Part shown: piece by piece, positions 1-6,930 of the stretch
Layout: every line of letters starts with the position of its first letter
Position numbering within the stretch: position 1 is the first letter of the stretch
NCBI GenBank assembly: GCA_018224415.1
Contig: JAGTUZ010000035.1
Span: forward strand, 1-10,839
Direction: 5' to 3'
Length of the DNA stretch: 10,839 nt
Source: Bacteroidota bacterium
GTDB taxonomy: Bacteria > Bacteroidota > Ignavibacteria > SZUA-365
Program-made: the position numbers and the translations under genes
Notes under the pieces: model-generated
What the model saw: only the letters and a program-made list of their open reading frames with translations
What the model was told of the DNA's origin: nothing
The model's database searches: none

Positions 1-1551
1 GCCGCCTCGGCGTCGCTGCGCGGACAGCGACCGGTCTGGCCTGCATTACTGCTTTTTGCCGTCGCGGTTGCCACACATTACATGGCGCTCGCGCTGCTCC
101 CTTCGCTGCTCTTTCTTCTGTTCCGCGACAATGGCATGGTTCGACGTGTGACAGGATCATCCTGGTCCCTGTTCGCTGTTTCGGCAGGCATGCTCGTGCT
201 GGCCTTCGTGCTGTACTTCCTCTTCGGATTCCAGCATTCCGACAGCCGCGTGATCATGCCGCTGATACCGGTCGAGACGGCGGCGGGCACACTTTCGTAC
301 ACCCTGCTTTCGTCCTATCATCTGATTGATCTGTTGAATCTCGTCCTGCTGCTGGGCGGGTTTCCCCTGTTGATGCTGCTCCTGTCGAGCTGGAAGCCGG
401 GACCCCTGTCAGGCGCAGGATCTCGCAGCCATGCGGGGAAGCAGGAACACGCGAAAATCCGCGACGAAGGACTGTCCGCGCCGCTGCGTTTCCAGCTCAT
501 CGCCGTATGGTCGTTTTTTCTCTTTCTGTTTTTTGCCAACACCTCGCTCGGACTCGCGCGGGACTGGGACATCGCCGCACCGCTGGGGTCGATGCTGGTG
601 ATGGTTTTTGTTGAATCACGCAGACGTGCGCCGGCGGGAGAGAATGCCGACACGTCAGTCCCGCTCCTGCAGGCGGGAATCGTCTCCGTGCTCCTTGTAT
701 TGCCATGGATCGCGGTGAATGTGGACGAAGACGCTTCCACCGCACGTTTCACGGATATCATGGTCCTCGACGACAATCACATGTACGGTGACTATGCGCT
801 GAGTGGTTACGAGGCGCTACGCAAGCATGCCGTGCACAGCGAGGACTATTTGCGCGAGGGTGACATCCTGCAGCGCATGATCGAGGTTGTGGGCTACACC
901 GAGCAGTACCGCATGCTGATTGTCAACTCGCTGTACTTCACGAGCCGTGATCCGCGGCGGTATATGGCGCTGAACACATGGATGCTCGATCGTCTCGGCG
1001 TGAAGGCGGGGGAGCTGCGCGCGAAGGGGAAGGAACGTGATTACGCCATCGGCAAAAAGCAGATGGATTCCCTCGTCGCCGTCATGGCCACCGAATCGAT
1101 CACCTACGGACGCCATCGCGAGCTGCGACCGTTTGTCGAGACGATTGCTGCCGGCACAGGACTCCAGACCGGAATCCGTGTGTATGAAGGTGCCGACCTG
1201 TATGCCTCGCAGCGTTACGACGAAGGGATTACGGTATTCGAGCAGATCAGGAACGCGGGATACCGTGACCCGCGTGTTGATGGCATGTACGCGAGCTGCC
1301 TCTATGTCGGCGGTGACCGCGACCGTGGTGAACGCGAGTTCCAGGATGGCCTGCAGCGCTACGGAGACAATCCGCAGTATCTGTACATGATGGCAACCAG
1401 CTACCTGCAGCGTGACGGGCGTTTCACGGAGGTGCGCGCCCTGCTCGAGCGAGCGCTGGCGCTTGATCCCCCCGACGATGCGCGTGCACAGATCACCGGA
1501 CTCCTGCAGCAGCTGCAGGCCTACATGCAATCGGTCAACGAAGGACAATGA
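1..1551 (+). CDS. Multi-pass membrane protein with C-terminal TPR-like region (5' partial)
   Basis: The frame is open from base 1, so the true start lies outside the window and 516 residues are visible. Hydrophobic segments lie at about residues 11-42, 55-77, 109-128, 164-205 (probably two) and 221-240. They are followed by a soluble region of about 270 residues. Its last part (about 397-512) has the alternating small and aromatic helical pattern of TPR repeats, for example 'QYLYMMATSYLQ' and 'VRALLERALALDP'. A conserved-looking 'LARDWD' (about 185-190) sits at a loop or membrane boundary. Polytopic proteins with TPR tails are common among GT-C-type glycosyltransferases and O-antigen-type enzymes, and I recall similar RDWD motifs in such FCB proteins. 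No catalytic motif is visible because the N-terminus is missing, so the enzymatic assignment is only a guess. The gene ends in TGA at 1549-1551, inside the 3' end of the convergent gene. Reality of the gene: high. Function: low. Confidence 0.85.
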   Translation, partial: AASASLRGQRPVWPALLLFAVAVATHYMALALLPSLLFLLFRDNGMVRRVTGSSWSLFAVSAGMLVLAFVLYFLFGFQHSDSRVIMPLIPVETAAGTLSYTLLSSYHLIDLLNLVLLLGGFPLLMLLLSSWKPGPLSGAGSRSHAGKQEHAKIRDEGLSAPLRFQLIAVWSFFLFLFFANTSLGLARDWDIAAPLGSMLVMVFVESRRRAPAGENADTSVPLLQAGIVSVLLVLPWIAVNVDEDASTARFTDIMVLDDNHMYGDYALSGYEALRKHAVHSEDYLREGDILQRMIEVVGYTEQYRMLIVNSLYFTSRDPRRYMALNTWMLDRLGVKAGELRAKGKERDYAIGKKQMDSLVAVMATESITYGRHRELRPFVETIAAGTGLQTGIRVYEGADLYASQRYDEGITVFEQIRNAGYRDPRVDGMYASCLYVGGDRDRGEREFQDGLQRYGDNPQYLYMMATSYLQRDGRFTEVRALLERALALDPPDDARAQITGLLQQLQAYMQSVNEGQ

Positions 1552-2167
1552 GTTTTCGCATGAGCCGGACATTGTCCGCAAAAAGCGTACAGTAGTACAT
1601 CCCCGCCGGCAATGCGGGCGCATTTATGCGCGCGGTATAGAGGCCGGGTGTGAGTCCATTGTCCATCATGCGGGCAGTGATTCTGCCGTTTACGTTGTGG
1701 AGGTCTATGCGCACATGGCAGGTGTTGCGCACATTCAGTTCAAGCGAGGCCTTCGTGCTGTCGTATACGGGATTCGGCCAGATTGGGGATAAAGAGAGAT
1801 CACCGGTTGCCGAGGGATGTTCGACCCAGACCAGGGCGGCGCGATCGAAGTCAATCACCTGTAATTCGTGATCACCGTCACCACGACATTCCGTCGTGCC
1901 AACGCGGATGCTCTGGGAAGCAGCAAGGATGCCCCCGACCAGCATCTGCTTTTTTCCAATGATGCCGCTTCCCTGCATGCGTCCGTTGCCATCGACGGCT
2001 ATCACATAGATCTCGCAATCACCGCCCGTGCGCAAGGACAGTGCCGCGACATAGATGCTGCCATCGGAACCGACGGCAAGCGATTGCGGCACATTCAGTC
2101 CCTGCGACAGCAGGAACACCGGAAGCAACACGGTTGCAGCGAGAGCAAAAAAAATGGCGTATCTCAT
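1535..2167 (-). CDS. Small secreted protein with T9SS type A C-terminal sorting domain
   Basis: This 210-residue protein has an N-terminal signal peptide (MRYAIFFALAATVLLPVFLLS, cleaved before QGLN). A short stretch of beta-propeller character follows ('VPQSLAVGSDGSIYVAAL', about 24-42), then a linker. A C-terminal beta-sandwich of about 87 residues (124-210) begins 'PIWPNPVYDS' and contains 'LHNVNGRI' and 'LPAGMYYCTL', the landmarks of T9SS type A sorting domains. Such tails direct export across the outer membrane and surface attachment. I chose ATG 2167 over TTG 2173 because it directly precedes the charged and hydrophobic signal sequence. A weak purine-rich GAGAA lies upstream. Only 9 bp separate it from the stop of the upstream gene (3634-2177), so the two are probably co-transcribed. 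The cargo between signal and tail is only about 100 residues. It overlaps the convergent membrane-protein gene by 17 bp. I do not recognise a specific function. Confidence 0.85.
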   Translation of the reverse strand: MRYAIFFALAATVLLPVFLLSQGLNVPQSLAVGSDGSIYVAALSLRTGGDCEIYVIAVDGNGRMQGSGIIGKKQMLVGGILAASQSIRVGTTECRGDGDHELQVIDFDRAALVWVEHPSATGDLSLSPIWPNPVYDSTKASLELNVRNTCHVRIDLHNVNGRITARMMDNGLTPGLYTARINAPALPAGMYYCTLFADNVRLMRKLIVLR

Positions 2168-2176
2168 TGTCAATTC

Positions 2177-3634
2177 TCATTTCGTTTGGCGCACCACCGG
2201 TATAGCCGACCAGTGTTGCAACGTCAGGAAGCATTCCGTGATAAGTATATGGGAGAGAACGCTGTCGCCACTTCGCTGGAATGAAGAGCGGAACGGTTCG
2301 CCACCGGTTTCCACCACAACCTCGCGGATGTTCGTATCCCTGTTCCCGGCCTCGTCGACAGCGCGAACGACGATATAGGTCCGGCGGCCCGGTGGAAGAT
2401 TTCCGAGTTTCAGGTTTGTAGCTCCGGTAATATGGAGCGATGGTGTGGTGAAATCCTGTCCGCCACTCGCTGATGCGAGATAGAGCTCGTACATCATGTC
2501 GTCTTCACTGGTGACATCATCGCGTCCGCAGTCCCAGTACAGATAGGCGCTGTCTCCGTGGAGTGATGCCGTCAGCACGCCACCGAACAGCGGCGCGTGT
2601 CGGTCGAGACTGCCGCCGGTGCGATCGAAGCTCTGTTCCCATACCGCACCGCCATTGGCGGTGAGGCGCGCAAGATGGATGTCAAAGTTTCCGGCAGAAG
2701 TCTCCTTGCGCGCTGTGAGCGCGACACCGCCACCGGGAAACGGTTGCAGGTCAACCAGGCGATGGCGCCCGGCTGATGTAAATGGGAGTACGGTCCAGCG
2801 ACGCGTTCCCTCTTCAGAGTAGTGGAGGACAAACGGCATGCCGCTGCCGTCTTCTCCGATCGCGTGTCCCCCCAGATAGAAACCGTCCGACCCATGTCGC
2901 AGCCAGACCGGAAGGGTTCGTCCGTTTCCGGCACCGGAATATTCGTCCCGCACTTTCAGCGTTCCATCGGTGTCGTAGAGTAACAGCGGAGCCTGTTGGG
3001 GGACGTCTGGATTCCATCCGCCGACCGCGATGGCATCGACGGAAGTGGCAAGGCAACGGGGTTGAACCTGGGGAGTGAACACTGTCCAGTGCTCGTCGCC
3101 GTCCATCGTGACGGACGAGAGCCCACAGCGGTTGCCGTTTCTTCCATCAGAGGCGAACGTCAGCACGAACGCGCCCGAGGCGAGCTGACTGATGGCGACA
3201 GCGGATGTCCGGTTTGGACCGTCGGTGAAAACGCGATGCCAGTGCGCACTTCCATTGCCCGACCAGCGCGCCAGACAGGCTGTTGGTCCGGTGTCGTCCC
3301 AGCGAGTCAGTGCGAGGATAACGCCACCGTCATTATCGGCGAGCAAACCCACAGCCCGTTCGTCCGCACCCAAATCCCATTGATGGACCCAGAGCGTATC
3401 ACCGCTCTTTTCCATGGCTGCGAGGACGACATCCCAGTTTCCCTGTGTTCCCAGAATCGAACCAGCAATGAATGTTGTTGTCTCGTTTGCATCGATTGCT
3501 ACCGTATGCCCCTGGCTGCCCGCCGGCAGCGACAGTCGTGCCACCCATTCCTGTCCGGAAACCGTCACAGGGCTGAGGAAAAGAGTCAGCAAGAGAAGCA
3601 GGTCGACAGGTTGAAATCGACTCCATGGATTCAT
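2177..3634 (-). CDS. Secreted beta-propeller-like protein with fibronectin III domain
   Basis: This is a 485-residue protein. The signal peptide has a Leu run (VDLLLLLTLFLSPVTVSG) followed by Q. Residues about 30-348 carry loose repeats of the kind 'SGDTLWVHQWDLGADERA', 'NGSAHWHRVF' and 'GGAVWEQSFDRTGG' alternating with 'DGG.I.A' strands. This is the familiar repeat pattern of secreted FCB propeller proteins (delta-60 or PQQ-like). Residues about 349-445 form a fibronectin type III-like domain ('AYLYWDCGRDDVT', 'YELYLASASGG', 'TYIVVRAVDEAGNRD'). The last 40 residues lack the usual T9SS signature (no YPNPF-like start, no GxY near the end). The frame stays open upstream to 3826, but I place the start at ATG 3634 because GGAG lies 7 bp upstream and the signal peptide follows at once. 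It is the first gene of a probable operon with the 2167-1535 gene. Likely a surface or periplasmic binding or structural protein. The exact role is unknown. Confidence 0.85.
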   Translation of the reverse strand: MNPWSRFQPVDLLLLLTLFLSPVTVSGQEWVARLSLPAGSQGHTVAIDANETTTFIAGSILGTQGNWDVVLAAMEKSGDTLWVHQWDLGADERAVGLLADNDGGVILALTRWDDTGPTACLARWSGNGSAHWHRVFTDGPNRTSAVAISQLASGAFVLTFASDGRNGNRCGLSSVTMDGDEHWTVFTPQVQPRCLATSVDAIAVGGWNPDVPQQAPLLLYDTDGTLKVRDEYSGAGNGRTLPVWLRHGSDGFYLGGHAIGEDGSGMPFVLHYSEEGTRRWTVLPFTSAGRHRLVDLQPFPGGGVALTARKETSAGNFDIHLARLTANGGAVWEQSFDRTGGSLDRHAPLFGGVLTASLHGDSAYLYWDCGRDDVTSEDDMMYELYLASASGGQDFTTPSLHITGATNLKLGNLPPGRRTYIVVRAVDEAGNRDTNIREVVVETGGEPFRSSFQRSGDSVLSHILITECFLTLQHWSAIPVVRQTK

Positions 3635-3923
3635 GGCGGGCTCCGGTTCTGTCTCAGACATCTGGATTTCGGCGCAGCGCGATTCCATGAATGCAGGTGC
3701 GAATGCAGTTGAGACTGCAGGTGAAAATGCCCACCTCCCGCCTGGATTGACCAGGAATGGTGGAAATGGGTTATGGAACGGGGACTGCGTTACAGCGAGC
3801 TTACGAAACTTCCCCTGCAATGTCAAGGATTATTTTGTCTTCAATCCGGGACATGCAGGTTGTTGGGAAATGCGAGTGCATTTCGCGATGTTGCTGTATT
3901 CCGTCACAACCGTTGATACCGCC
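3635..3923. other. Divergent intergenic region
   Basis: This 289-bp spacer lies between the leftward propeller operon and the rightward hydrolase gene, so it should hold both promoters. On the minus strand a perfect TTGACA is present (see separate entry). On the plus strand I see only AT-rich 'GGATTATTTTGT' (about 3827-3838), which is close to the Bacteroidota TAnnTTTG -7 element but one base short. There is no convincing Shine-Dalgarno before ATG 3924. Both strands have open frames through part of the spacer, but these lack ribosome sites and sensible N-termini. Confidence 0.6.
3798..3826 (-). promoter_or_regulatory. Candidate sigma70-like promoter for the leftward operon
   Basis: Reading the minus strand, TTGACA (3826-3821) is a perfect -35 hexamer. 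A 17-bp spacer follows, then TAAGCT (3803-3798), which matches the -10 consensus only partly. Transcription would start about 160 bases before ATG 3634. The perfect -35 and ideal spacing support it. The poor -10, and the fact that many Bacteroidota use different promoter consensus sequences, argue against it. Confidence 0.3.
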
Positions 3924-5363
3924 ATGTTCAGGACGCTTTATCTGCTGATCTGTCTGTGTCTCCTTCCGCCTGTCATCGCCGAAGCGCAGCCTTGTCCGAC
4001 ACCCGACGCTGCCGGACCGTTTGCGGCCGGATGGCAAGCCGTCACCGTGCAGCGCGGCGGACGCACGCTCAACTGCCGGCTCTTCTATCCGGCACAATCG
4101 GCGGGCCAGAACACCACGGTGCTGACAAACGGTGCGCCGTATCCGATGATTGCGTTCGGCCATGGTTTTTTCATGCAGACCTCGTATTACACCTCTTACT
4201 ACGAGCACCTGGCATCACGGGGATACATTGTCATTGCGCCCCAATTTCCGGATACACAGCACGGTGAACTCGCGCTGGATCTCCTCGCCTGCATCGAGTA
4301 TCTCAGACAATCCGGCATATCGAGCAGCCATTTCCTTTTCGGTGTTGTCGATACGGCCAAGGCCGGCCTCTCGGGCCATTCGATGGGCGGCGGGGCAAGC
4401 CTCCTGGCAGCGTCCTACGACAGTCGCATCCTCGCCGTGGCCCCGATGTGCCCGGCGGAAACCACACCATCGTGTATCAACCGGATGGATCAGATCTCCG
4501 GGGGTGTGTGCATCATCGCGGGCTCCGCCGATGGTATCACATCGGTTGCCGTGCATCAGCAGCCGATGTACCGGGCCGCCATGCCCTTCAAGTCCCTCGC
4601 CGTGCTGCAGGGCGGAAACCACACGCGCTGTATGGATGTCTCCGCGTTCGACTGGACGGATCCGAACGGCACGATGTCCCGCAGCCAGCAGCAGGCGCTG
4701 ACCCGGCGTTACATGACGGCCGCCTTCGATTATCATATCAAGGGAGATAGCTGCGGAGGGAGTTTCAGCTATGGAAGCAACGCCACGCATGCCGATGTGC
4801 AGCTCAGCTTCGTCACGGGACCGGCCTGGCCCGTGGAACTCGGTGAGCTGTCAATCCAACGTAACGGTTCGGACGTAAGGCTGCGCTGGACCACCGAAAG
4901 CGAAACGGAGAATTTCGGATTCAAGGTTTTTCGCTCCTTTGACGCGAAGCACTACGAAGAAATCGGATTCGTGTTTGGAGCCGGTAGTTCACTGGAGCGC
5001 AATTCCTATGCGTATATCGATCGGAACCGGAAAGAGTCTTGGTACCGCCTGCGCCAGATCGATTTTGACGGGGGTTCCACGGATCTCCCCGTACTCTATG
5101 CCGCCCCTGCCCCTTCCACACCTGACATCTATCCCACATCCTTCCGCTCAGGCACTCATGTGACGCTCTCCATCGAAAGCGAGGCCAGGCTGATCGAGTA
5201 CACACTTTTCGGCCTTGACGGCAAACGTGTCGCGCAGACATTTTTGCGACCAGAAGAGCAGCACAACGGAATTGTGCAGCTACCACCACTTTCGCCAGGG
5301 AAATATTTCCTTACACTTGTGCTGGATAGGGGAATGTACACCCGATCTCTTCTCGCTTTCTGA
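3924..5363 (+). CDS. Secreted alpha/beta-hydrolase (polyesterase/chlorophyllase-like) with T9SS sorting module
   Basis: This 479-residue protein has a signal peptide (MFRTLYLLICLCLLPPVIAEA, cleaved before Q22). Residues about 30-295 form an alpha/beta-hydrolase domain. 'PMIAFGHGF' (74-82) supplies the oxyanion-hole region. 'GHSMGGG' (151-157) is the nucleophile elbow with Ser153. 'AGSADGITS' (199-207) gives the acid Asp203, and 'GGNHTRCMD' (230-238) gives His233. This order and spacing match the dienelactone hydrolase, chlorophyllase and cutinase/PETase group, so an extracellular ester is the likely substrate. The mature hydrolase part has eight cysteines (24, 51, 123, 176, 184, 196, 236, 277), which suggests disulfides. 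Residues about 303-391 are the Ig-like module ('PVELGELSI', 'LRWTTESETENFGFKVFRS', 'SWYRLRQIDFDGG') shared with the next two genes. Residues about 400-479 are a T9SS-type tail ('IYPTSFRSG', 'LSPGKYFLTL'). I chose ATG 3924 because it starts the signal peptide. ATG 3888 or 3870 are possible in-frame alternatives. The fold and triad are well supported; the substrate is inferred. Confidence 0.88.
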   Translation: MFRTLYLLICLCLLPPVIAEAQPCPTPDAAGPFAAGWQAVTVQRGGRTLNCRLFYPAQSAGQNTTVLTNGAPYPMIAFGHGFFMQTSYYTSYYEHLASRGYIVIAPQFPDTQHGELALDLLACIEYLRQSGISSSHFLFGVVDTAKAGLSGHSMGGGASLLAASYDSRILAVAPMCPAETTPSCINRMDQISGGVCIIAGSADGITSVAVHQQPMYRAAMPFKSLAVLQGGNHTRCMDVSAFDWTDPNGTMSRSQQQALTRRYMTAAFDYHIKGDSCGGSFSYGSNATHADVQLSFVTGPAWPVELGELSIQRNGSDVRLRWTTESETENFGFKVFRSFDAKHYEEIGFVFGAGSSLERNSYAYIDRNRKESWYRLRQIDFDGGSTDLPVLYAAPAPSTPDIYPTSFRSGTHVTLSIESEARLIEYTLFGLDGKRVAQTFLRPEEQHNGIVQLPPLSPGKYFLTLVLDRGMYTRSLLAF

Positions 5364-5398
5364 TTCCCTTCCATATTATTCATCAGGCCGACGCGACC

Positions 5399-5413
5399 GT
5401 TCGGATTCCGAAC
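5399..5413. repeat. 15-bp palindrome, possible operator
   Basis: GTTCGG-AT-TCCGAAC reads as a perfect odd palindrome centred on T5406 with 7-bp arms. It lies 36 bases after the hydrolase stop and about 95 bases before the promoter proposed for the 5590 gene. The size and symmetry fit a dimeric-repressor site. A palindrome of this length can also arise by chance, and no second copy was noticed in the window. Confidence 0.3.
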
Positions 5414-5458
5414 AGCATCCGGATTCGTGTGCGACCATCCGACACCAATACTCTGCAA

Positions 5459-5507
5459 AACACAAGAAATCCATGAATACAGGCTGTATTCATGGATTTC
5501 TTGTGTT
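5459..5507. repeat. 49-bp perfect odd palindrome (24-bp arms, one-base centre)
   Basis: The left arm starts AACACAAGAAATCCATG at 5459, the centre is G5483, and the right arm ends CATGGATTTCTTGTGTT at 5507. All 24 arm positions are complementary. Beyond the perfect part, TGC (5454-5456) and GCA (5509-5511) can pair across a small internal loop. As RNA it would make a very stable hairpin; as DNA it could form a cruciform. There is no T-tract on the plus strand, so it is not a standard intrinsic terminator for the hydrolase gene. The right end abuts a candidate -35 box. Possible roles are an operator, a transcript-stabilising or attenuating hairpin, or a remnant of a small palindromic mobile repeat. 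Confidence 0.9.
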
Positions 5508-5533
5508 GGCATGATGATTGTGGCATATATAAG
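5506..5533 (+). promoter_or_regulatory. Candidate sigma70-like promoter for the 5590 gene
   Basis: TTGGCA (5506-5511, five of six to TTGACA) is followed by a 16-bp spacer and TATAAG (5528-5533, five of six to TATAAT) within the AT-rich run CATATATAAG. This would give a leader of about 50 bases before ATG 5590. The first two bases of the -35 box are the last two of the 49-bp palindrome, so a protein bound to the palindrome, or a cruciform, would directly affect polymerase binding. Confidence 0.5.
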
Positions 5534-5589
5534 TGTCGGCAGAGAACACCCGACAACAGGACGAAACAAAACAGAACCAGATAACGAGA

Positions 5590-6846
5590 ATGAACATGAT
5601 CCGCACGATACTCACCACCGCTCTCCTCCTCACACTCACGATTGGACTCGCGTCGGCACAGTCGGCATGGCCTTCGGACAACAGCTATGTCGGGTATACG
5701 TTGGCCAACGCGTCACCCATACAGGATCCGAACGATGTTCCCAACAACCAGATTGAGTTCGACCTGATCTACGGCAGTGGCTTCGTCGCCCCGTATACAG
5801 TGCAGATCGCAACAACGACTTCCTCCGTCTTCTTTCGCCTCCAGGTGCGGGACATCACACAGTGGACAGTCGGCACGTACCTGCTGTTCATCTCCGACGG
5901 CAACGGAACGATTCTGGGCAAGACCTACCTCACCCTGACGGGAAATGCAGGTTCGATTCATGTTGTCAACGCGGCGGGCACTGTTGACCAGACCACCGGC
6001 AGCGGCTCACATGCAACCGACATTGACGGCTGGGCGCGTTTTGTTTCCATCACAGGTTCGACACATGAGTATGTGGATTTCCAGTTGCCGCGCAGCACGT
6101 TCGAATCGGTCCTTGGCATCAGCGGACAGATACTGGTGAAATTCTATGCAGGCACCAGCACCGGTGCGGGCAACGTCAACAACATCAACACGGACTGGAT
6201 GACCTCGAGCACGAACAGCCAGCCGACAGCTTCGGATTTTGCAACGCTTTCGACCGGAACGCTTGATGATATCGGCAATGGCGCGCTGCCCGTGGAACTG
6301 ACAAGCTTCAGTGCCTACCTCAAGTCGGGCATCGTTTCCCTGCGCTGGAACACGGCCACCGAGACGAACAACTTCGGCTTCGAGATCGAACGTCGAAGCG
6401 CTGACGGCGAATGGACGGTCATCGGTTTCGTGCCGGGTGCCGGAAACAGCAGCAGCCCGAAAGCCTACACTCACGAGGATGATGCCTCCATGTACGCCGG
6501 TTCCATCAGCTACCGCCTCAAGCAGATTGACCGCGACGGCACGACGGAGTATTCCTCCACGGTCATGGTGAACAACACCTCTGCCACCGTGTCGATGAAT
6601 GCCTACCCGAATCCTTTCAACCCGAGCACGACGGTGAACTTCACACTCTCCGCCGAATCGAATGTGCGCCTTGTGCTGGTCGATGTCACCGGTCGCGAGG
6701 TCCTGACAGTGATCGACGGAACGCAGCTCGGCGCGGGGTCGCATTCGCAGACGATCAACGCCGACGGCCTGCCGAGCGGACGCTACTTCATCGTCATGCA
6801 GTCTGCCGAAGGACGCAGCGTGTACCCGGTGCTGCTGAGCAAGTAA
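5590..6846 (+). CDS. Secreted T9SS-tailed beta-rich surface protein, first of a paralogous pair
   Basis: This 418-residue protein has a signal peptide of about 23 residues (ILTTALLLTLTIGLASA, cleaved before Q24). Residues about 25-230 form an unassigned beta-rich domain with 'FFRLQVRD', 'YLLFISDGNGTILG', 'YVDFQLPRS' and 'TDWMTSS'. Its arrangement is reminiscent of CBM9/DOMON-like sandwiches, but I cannot assign a family. Residues about 233-330 are the Ig-like module 'LPVELTSFSAYLKSG', 'LRWNTATETNNFGFEIERRS', 'VIGFVPGAG', 'YRLKQIDRDG'. Residues about 337-418 are a canonical T9SS type A tail: 'AYPNPFNPSTTVNF', 'LVLVDVTGREV', 'LPSGRYFIVMQ', ending VLLSK. ATG 5590 and ATG 5596 are both possible starts; GAG at 5586-5588 suits the second. 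It has its own candidate promoter upstream and a strong terminator 55 bases after the stop, so it is probably monocistronic. The whole length aligns by eye with the 7183-8460 product. Confidence 0.88.
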   Translation: MNMIRTILTTALLLTLTIGLASAQSAWPSDNSYVGYTLANASPIQDPNDVPNNQIEFDLIYGSGFVAPYTVQIATTTSSVFFRLQVRDITQWTVGTYLLFISDGNGTILGKTYLTLTGNAGSIHVVNAAGTVDQTTGSGSHATDIDGWARFVSITGSTHEYVDFQLPRSTFESVLGISGQILVKFYAGTSTGAGNVNNINTDWMTSSTNSQPTASDFATLSTGTLDDIGNGALPVELTSFSAYLKSGIVSLRWNTATETNNFGFEIERRSADGEWTVIGFVPGAGNSSSPKAYTHEDDASMYAGSISYRLKQIDRDGTTEYSSTVMVNNTSATVSMNAYPNPFNPSTTVNFTLSAESNVRLVLVDVTGREVLTVIDGTQLGAGSHSQTINADGLPSGRYFIVMQSAEGRSVYPVLLSK

Positions 6847-6900
6847 CAGCTTCGAAGGGCCTCCACGCACATCTACGAGTCCCTCCCATTTCTGGAATTC

Positions 6901-6930
6901 AACGCGCGGTCGCGAGACCGCGCGTTTTCT
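6901..6930 (+). terminator. Rho-independent terminator after the 5590 gene
   Basis: An 11-bp perfect GC-rich stem, AACGCGCGGTC (6901-6911) with GACCGCGCGTT (6916-6926), closes a GCGA loop of the stable GNRA class. It runs into TTTTCT. It lies 54 bases downstream of the stop at 6846 and 256 bases before the next start, so the two paralogues should be transcribed separately. Confidence 0.85.

Noticed and set aside
1503..1519. 17-bp perfect palindrome CCTGCAGC-A-GCTGCAGG
   Set aside because: It lies inside coding sequence for a Leu/Gln repeat (LLQQLQ), explained by CTGCAG codon runs. It has no T-tract on either side to act as a terminator.
817..1623. Minus-strand open frame (268 codons) overlapping the membrane protein and the sorting-tail gene
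   Set aside because: It conflicts with two supported genes, one on each strand, and has no recognisable start or domain.
3635..3826. N-terminal extension of the propeller gene to TTG 3826
   Set aside because: It would place 64 non-hydrophobic residues before the signal peptide. GGAG directly before ATG 3634 and the Q-rule cleavage site support the shorter form, and TTG 3826 is itself part of the TTGACA promoter hexamer.
5459..5507. Intrinsic terminator reading of the 49-bp palindrome
   Set aside because: No T-run follows on the plus strand (GGCATGATG follows). On the minus strand only four T bases, two of them inside the stem, are available and no minus-strand gene ends here.
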